A stretch of 64,000 nucleotides of DNA, taken from Mesoplasma coleopterae (GTDB lineage Bacteria; Bacillota_I; Bacilli_A; Mycoplasmatales; Mycoplasmataceae). Made by a program: the position numbers and the translations under genes. The stretch is from contig NZ_CP024968.1 in the NCBI RefSeq assembly GCF_002804245.1, positions 736,408-800,407 on the forward strand, given 5' to 3'. Below, piece after piece: positions 59,672 through 64,000 of this stretch; within the stretch, counting starts at the first letter, position 1, and each line of letters begins with the position of its first letter. The notes under the pieces were generated by a model. It was given only the letters and a program-made list of their open reading frames with translations, had not been told where the DNA came from and ran no database searches.

Positions 59672-60472
59672 ATGAAATGATGAATATCTGACTTTGACGG
59701 AACACTTACAGTTAATTCAAAAAAAGAAGTTATAGCAGAAAAAGATTTGAATTTTATTGAAAGATGAACTAAAGAAAATAATTTTATCATTGCCACTGGC
59801 AGAGATGTTAGTTATATAAATTATTTAATTGAGCACTATAATTTAAAGTCTGAATATAAGATGGCAAACAATGGTGCTTCCTTATATAAAGGTAATGAAT
59901 TAATTTTTAATCAATCTATTGAAATGGAAGGGCGTAAAAAACTTTTTGAAATTGTTAATATGCTATACAAATTTTGTGGGATAAAAATAGCAGATCATAA
60001 TAATTGCATAATTCTTTCTGGTATTGAAGAAGAAACTCCAAGATACAAAGAAACTATTGTACATGAAAAGTGATTTAAAATGGAAGATAACTTTAAGGAG
60101 TATGCAAATGAGATTTTAAATAATAAAGATCTTAATAACATAACATTTTTTGCACATCCTCAGGATTTTGAATACATTCTAAGTTTATTTGAAGGATTCA
60201 AAAATTTAAAAATCATTCAAACTTCTCCATACAATTTAGAAGTAATGCATAAAGATGTTTCTAAATACTCTGGCATAAAATTTTTAAAAGAAAAATATAG
60301 TATTTCTGACGATAATATTATTGTTAGCGGAGATGGAGATAATGATTTTGAAATGCTAAGCGGATGTACAAATTCTTTTGCAATGAAAAATGGAACAATG
60401 AAAGCTCATATGGCTGCTAAACATATTATTTCAAATGTTTTTGAAATAGAAAATTTTATTTCAATAAAATAA
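59672..60472 (+). CDS. HAD-superfamily hydrolase, Cof type
   Basis: 266 aa. HAD motif I is ISDFDGTLTV at residue 5, motif II IATGRD, motif III/IV SGDGDNDFEMLSG with the late Lys in FLKEKY. The Cof-type C2 cap lies between. These enzymes dephosphorylate sugar phosphates, nucleotides or flavins; the substrate is unknown. AAAGGGGG precedes the ATG. It is plus-strand between tadA and dnaX, which are adjacent in Bacillus, so it was inserted here. A second, same-length HAD gene lies at 61058-61858 on minus. Confidence 0.9.
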
Positions 60473-60499
60473 GACCACAAATAATTGCGGTCTTATTTT
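60466..60499. terminator. Bidirectional terminator between HAD gene and tadA
   Basis: AAAATAAGACC (60466-60476) pairs perfectly with GGTCTTATTTT (60489-60499). It serves both convergent genes; it overlaps the HAD stop codon and the tadA 3' end. Confidence 0.85.
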
Positions 60500-60924
60500 C
60501 TTTTATGTTTAAAAAAATCTGATATCAAGTTTTGATATTTTAATTCCAATTTCGAATCTTCAAGTTTTGTTATATTCATTTTAATTTCATCTATATTAAC
60601 ATCGTTTCTAAAACTCATTTTAATGTTCTCTGTTAAATAAACTACATTACTGATTTTTGCTTGTTTAATTGCTCCATAACACATTAAACATGGTTCTAAA
60701 GTAGTAAAAAGAGTGAGATCAGACAAATTAGCATTATTCATTTTTCTTATTGCTTTATTAATTACATTTATTTCTGCGTGCCCTGTTATTTTTTTTCTTT
60801 TATAACTATTATTGTTTGAATGAAAAACTATTTTCTTATCCTTTATTAGGCAAGAAAAAACAGGTACGTCCTTTGTATTATTTTTAATTTTAATATTATT
60901 TATATATTTTTCAAAATTTATCAT
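60493..60924 (-). CDS. tadA: tRNA adenosine-34 deaminase-like protein
   Basis: 143 aa. The zinc deaminase motifs are GHAEINVINKAIR and TTLEPCLMCYGAI. TadA makes inosine at A34 of tRNA-Arg. The usual PCPMC reads PCLMC. N-terminal and C-terminal ends are a little shorter than in E. coli. The position next to the SRP RNA and dnaX agrees with tadA of Bacillus (yaaJ). No Trp. Confidence 0.85.
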   Translation of the reverse strand: MINFEKYINNIKIKNNTKDVPVFSCLIKDKKIVFHSNNNSYKRKKITGHAEINVINKAIRKMNNANLSDLTLFTTLEPCLMCYGAIKQAKISNVVYLTENIKMSFRNDVNIDEIKMNITKLEDSKLELKYQNLISDFFKHKRK

Positions 60925-60946
60925 AGTTTAATTATAAACAAAAAAA

Positions 60947-61022
60947 CCGTGATACAAGACACATTCTCTTATAGCTGCTACCTTCCGGTCCTGACTCATT
61001 CGAGCGTAATCTTTATCACGGC
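60947..61022 (-). ncRNA. ffs: Signal recognition particle RNA, small bacterial type
   Basis: About 76 nt on the minus strand. The ends pair (GCCGUGAUA with UAUCACGG), and the core has the universal SRP helix-8 sequence around GUCAGGACCGGAAGGUAGCA with the GGAA tetraloop. It lacks an Alu domain, so it is the short 4.5S type. A run of seven T (60940-60946) follows directly, so the terminal helix also acts as terminator. It binds Ffh and targets membrane proteins. tadA lies just downstream. Confidence 0.95.
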
Positions 61023-61028
61023 AATAAT

Positions 61029-61034
61029 ATTATA
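61029..61034 (-). promoter_or_regulatory. -10 box of the SRP RNA promoter
   Basis: A perfect TATAAT on the minus strand, 6 bp before the predicted RNA 5' end at 61022, which supports that end. It lies in the gap after the HAD stop; the -35 is weak (TTTTAA). Confidence 0.65.
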
Positions 61035-61057
61035 CATTTAAAATATCTTTTTTAAAA

Positions 61058-61858
61058 CTAATCTATTTTAATATCACTTAATTTATCAATCACATATTTA
61101 GCTTTATCTCTTATATTTACATTATGTTCTTGAATTACCATATAAGAATTTTCAAAGAATTCTTTAAACATTGAAAGATCATTATTGTCATCACCTGCAA
61201 CTATTATATCTTTTTTATCAATGTTAAATATTTTTGCCATCTCTTTTATAGCATTTCCTTTTGAAACTTCAGCATTGTGAATTTCATTAAAAGTAATTTC
61301 TTTTAAATTATTTGAAACATAACTAAAACTTATTCTCTTATTTTTAAGGTTTTTCATAAGTGTATTCCATGTTGACGTTTTACAACTCATTTTAAAACAA
61401 ATCATTTCTTTGTCCTTAATGTAATTAAAAGGTCTATTTTGAGGTTTCATACCCATAAAAGTTTCTGACATTTCTTCTTCTCAATGATCATGATAAAAGA
61501 AATTCTCTTCTCCTTTAAATGAATAAACTAAACTAAATATTTCGCTTCTATTGTTTTCAACAAAATTAATTATTTCGTTTGTTAAATCAACTGGCAAGTA
61601 TTTTGCAAATAATTCATTGCCTTTATTATCATATATTGCTGCTCCTGCATTTGTTAAATAATAATCAGGTATAAAATCAGGGTAATTTTCTTTTAAATGC
61701 TCAGATATATGTTCAAATGGTCTTCCTGTAGAAACTATTATTTTATTTCCATTTTTTTGCATTTTTTTAACAAAATCCATATCATTTTTAGTAATTAAAT
61801 TTTTTTCATCTCTACTATTTCTTAAAGTTCCATCAAAATCTGTAAAAAGTCATTTCAT
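61058..61858 (-). CDS. HAD-superfamily hydrolase, Cof type
   Basis: 266 aa, exactly the length of the plus-strand HAD gene 600 bp away. Motif I FTDFDGTLRN, motif II VSTGRP, motif IV VAGDDNNDLSMF; the Cof-type cap lies between. Identity with the neighbour is modest by eye (about a quarter to a third), so it is an old duplicate or a family relative. Start at 61858 with GGAG upstream; a TGA Trp is the third codon (MKW). Substrate unknown. Confidence 0.9.
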
Positions 61859-61930
61859 ATATTATTCTCCGTTAGTTTTCTTATTAAAATTATACATTTA
61901 ATGTGATTGCCTAAAATGTTTTTAATAATA

Positions 61931-61951
61931 AAAAATAACAGTTTCCTGTTA
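61931..61951 (-). terminator. Intrinsic terminator of the rpmH-rnpA-yidC operon
   Basis: TAACAG-GAAA-CTGTTA with a GNRA loop on the minus strand, followed by TTTTTTATT, 5 bp after the yidC stop. Confidence 0.82.
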
Positions 61952-61956
61952 CTATA

Positions 61957-63204
61957 TTATTTATTTAATTTTGCTAATCTTCTTTCTTCTTGACGTTTTC
62001 TACGTTGAACTTCTTGTACAGAACGGTTGGCTTTATGCTGATTTCAGAAGAAGAAACCTAAAGTTTGTATAATTTGGAAAGTTGATGAGAATATTCAGTA
62101 AATTGCAACCCCTGAGGCAACTGATGCAACAACAAAAATGAATACGAATGCAAATACACCTTGCATGATATATTGTTTTTTACGTGATTTTCTTTGTGCT
62201 TCAGTTAATGTTACTGATTTTTGTTTAATTGATTGTAAAATCAATGGCAATAACATTGATATGATTTGCAATGGTAAATAAACAGCAAGCAATGAAAGAT
62301 AAATCACTTCTCCATTTAACATTTGTGATCAAGGTTTTTCAATTAACGCAATCAATCCTACGTTGGCGATTTTCAATGATTTTGTTGATCTAACAATTGC
62401 ATAAATAGCAAATAAGAATGGCATTGATGCAAAAGCTCCAGCCATTGATGAGAATGGGGAGAAACCTTCTTTTTTCTGTAATGCTTGCATTTCAGCTGAC
62501 ATTTTTTGTCTTGCCTGAGGTGATTTATCACCTTTGTATTTAGCTTGAATGTCTGCTTGTTTTAGTTGGAATGCTTGTTGTTTATGTTGATTTACTTGAG
62601 ATTTTCAAGTAAAAGCTAATGATATAGATTTAATAATAATAACTGTAAATAAAATTGCAAATATAACTGATACTCCATAACTTGTATTTCCAAATTCTGG
62701 ATTTAGTGTTCCTGACATTCCCTTAATTAATGAATTAAGTAATAATGCTGTTGGATAAACGAAGAATCCATAGAAAGGTGAACCAGTTTTTGAAAAGGCT
62801 TCTGATCAAGAACTGATAACATTATATGCATATTGTTGACCATTCAAACCACTTACTATTACTGATCAGTTTTGCGAAGGTTTTTCACCTAAAGCTGAAA
62901 TAACAATTTCAAATGAAACACCTGGCATATAAACTCTTCTACCTGTCATATCTGTAACTTCTTGAATTAAATATGGATCTTGATACATTTGTACACAACC
63001 TCAAATCATTGAGATTATGATAAATAAGAATCCTAAAATTTTAACTCATTTTCAAATAAGTTTTAATATTCTTTTTCTGTCGTTACTATCTGACATTTTT
63101 TGTCAAAAAGTTTTTTTTGTTTTTGTGGTGCTATTTGAGTTCATGTATGACATAACCCCATTTTTCTTATGGTTAGACATAAATAATTGATTTTCATTAT
63201 ACAA
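61957..63204 (-). CDS. yidC: Membrane protein insertase YidC
   Basis: 415 aa. It has five to six membrane helices and the OxaI/YidC core: NSLIKGMSGT, VIFAILFTVIIIKSIS (preceding the conserved Arg region), MQALQKKEGFSPFSSMAG and EKPWSQMLNG. A charged basic tail ends it (RSVQEVQRRKRQEERRLAKL). The best start is TTG at 63204, 8 nt after a strong AAGGAGG; the first ATG in frame (63180) has no such site and an ATG at 63197 is out of frame. It inserts membrane proteins with or without Sec, receiving SRP clients. Confidence 0.93.
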
Positions 63205-63220
63205 AACTAGCACCTCCTTG

Positions 63221-63553
63221 CTATTTTAAAAATCTGACGATTAACTTATTTAATTCTTTCTGATTTTGATCAAAAGAATTTTGCATCATTCTATTTCTTG
63301 CGATGATTATAATATCGTATGAGAATTCAGGTGATGTTTTAATTTGATCTTGAATCATCATTCTGATTTGTCTTTTTATTTTATTTCTGGTGACAGCATT
63401 TCCTAACTTCTTACCAACACTTATTCCATATCTAAAATATCCTTTATCATTTTTAGTGTAATAAATGACAAACGAAGAATTTCTATGAAATTCTTGTTTA
63501 CTTATTATTTCCTGAAATTCAAAATTCTTTTTTATAATTTTTTTATTTTTCAT
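63221..63553 (-). CDS. rnpA: Ribonuclease P protein component
   Basis: 110 aa, basic. The RNP-binding motif in RYGISVGKKLGNAVTRNKIKR is diagnostic. It assists the RNase P RNA in 5' processing of tRNA precursors. The ATG lies 12 bp after rpmH and the stop 16 bp before the yidC start, giving the conserved rpmH-rnpA-yidC origin-proximal order. Confidence 0.96.
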   Translation of the reverse strand: MKNKKIIKKNFEFQEIISKQEFHRNSSFVIYYTKNDKGYFRYGISVGKKLGNAVTRNKIKRQIRMMIQDQIKTSPEFSYDIIIIARNRMMQNSFDQNQKELNKLIVRFLK

Positions 63554-63565
63554 TTCACAAAAAAA

Positions 63566-63700
63566 TTAAGCAGTTAATTTAGCTCTACCTTTTGCTCTAC
63601 GAGCTTTAATAACTTTTCTTCCATTTTTAGTAGCCATTCTAGCTCTAAAACCGTGAACACGAGCGTGTTTAATTTTTGATGGTTGTCAAGTTCTTTTCAT
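63566..63700 (-). CDS. rpmH: 50S ribosomal protein L34
   Basis: 44 aa, the family length, very basic: [20 protein letters not shown] then [21 protein letters not shown] codes the Trp at residue 5. AAGGGGG precedes the ATG. It is the first gene of the origin-proximal leftward operon. Confidence 0.97.
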
Positions 63701-63996
63701 TGTATTCAAACCCCCTTTTAAAGTTGATAATTCTTGTTAATTATAATATAAGTGCTATAAAAAGTATAGTTATTTATTGTTATTTTTAAGAAAATTTATC
63801 CTTCTGATTTTTTAACCTGTTTTTTCAACTTATTTTTTAACCTTTTGTGGAAAAGTGGAAAAAAGTAAGAAAAATACTATACTATTGTTTTTTTTCTTAT
63901 TTAGTTCTGTTTATTTCTTTTTAATTTAAATTTTTATCCACACATTGTGGAAAACTATAACTATTATGTGTTTTAATTTATTTTATGAAGGGGAAC
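63701..63996. other. oriC region with DnaA boxes (rpmH-dnaA spacer)
   Basis: About 300 bases with no gene, very AT-rich. DnaA boxes: TTATCCACA perfect at 63934-63942 (plus), TTTTCCACA on minus at 63946-63954 and at 63846-63854. The two at 63934-63954 are close and inverted. Leftward rpmH-rnpA-yidC on one side and a rightward start codon on the other fit a mollicute origin. A minus-strand TATAAT (63740-63745) is the likely -10 of rpmH. Confidence 0.85.
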
Positions 63997-64000
63997 ATGC
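63985..64000 (+). CDS. Possible first codons of dnaA, cut by the window edge
   Basis: Two in-frame ATG codons (63985 and 63997) lie in the last bases. AAGGGG lies between them, 3 nt before the second, too close for a standard ribosome binding site. dnaA is expected here from the origin context, but no diagnostic sequence is visible, and its true start may lie beyond the window. Confidence 0.3.

Overview
The window is AT-rich DNA from a mollicute of the Mesoplasma/Entomoplasma (Spiroplasma) group. Nearly every conserved gene reads through as a full-length protein only if TGA codes for tryptophan (translation table 4): EF-Tu, EF-G, RF1, CTP synthase, GluRS, FtsH, DnaX and MnmG all carry in-frame TGA at Trp positions. 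Shine-Dalgarno sequences are clear (AGGAGG-like) and genes are tightly packed with short overlaps. A guanine-class riboswitch related to those described in Mesoplasma florum fits this placement. All coordinates below are for table 4 reading frames. No rRNA, tRNA, CRISPR array, insertion sequence or prophage was recognised.

The right end (about 63.7-64.0 kb) is the replication origin side: rpmH-rnpA-yidC run leftward and DnaA boxes lie in an AT-rich spacer before a rightward start codon that is probably dnaA. Most genes lie on the minus strand, so they point away from the origin. Only three genes are on plus: a GNAT acetyltransferase (23.7 kb), topA (32.4 kb) and a HAD phosphatase (59.7 kb).

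Layout from left to right: a PTS sugar permease with an RpiR-type regulator (0-3.4 kb); a gene-poor stretch with a decayed membrane-protein gene (3.45-4.05 kb); the str operon rpsL-rpsG-fusA with tuf (4-8.5 kb); cardiolipin synthase between unknown genes (8.5-11.4 kb); GNAT, unknown, Sua5, membrane protein, prmC, prfA, tdk, nrnA (11.5-18.7 kb); a degenerate ABC ATPase, rpmE and fba (18.7-22 kb); an ABC-2 exporter, pyrG, rpoE (22-26.3 kb); an HD phosphohydrolase with a frameshifted start, gltX, an amino-acid symporter, a CoA-disulfide-reductase-like enzyme, topA (26.3-34.3 kb); a small nuclease-like protein and a uracil permease behind a leader-peptide/terminator element (34.3-36.7 kb); a YgjP-like metalloprotease, ychF, DUF951, rsmG, pgsA, APC permease (36.7-41.7 kb); a riboswitch-led purine nucleoside uptake operon ending in deoD (41.8-48.3 kb); a membrane-anchored HU-like protein (48.4-49.5 kb); then mnmG, ftsH, tilS, trmN6, holB, tmk, recR, dnaX, tadA, SRP RNA, yidC, rnpA and rpmH in an order related to the Bacillus origin region.

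The genes combine translation, DNA replication/repair, nucleotide salvage (tdk, tmk, pyrG, deoD, nucleoside ABC transporter, uracil permease) and import, as expected in a reduced genome that lives on imported nucleosides, sugars and amino acids. The most interesting items are the predicted membrane-tethered HU protein, the nucleotide-binding-dead ABC ATPase, the uracil permease leader ORF whose stop codon lies inside a terminator hairpin, the very stable UACG-capped hairpin in the tuf leader, and the repeated occurrence of long coiled-coil tails on unrelated transporters.
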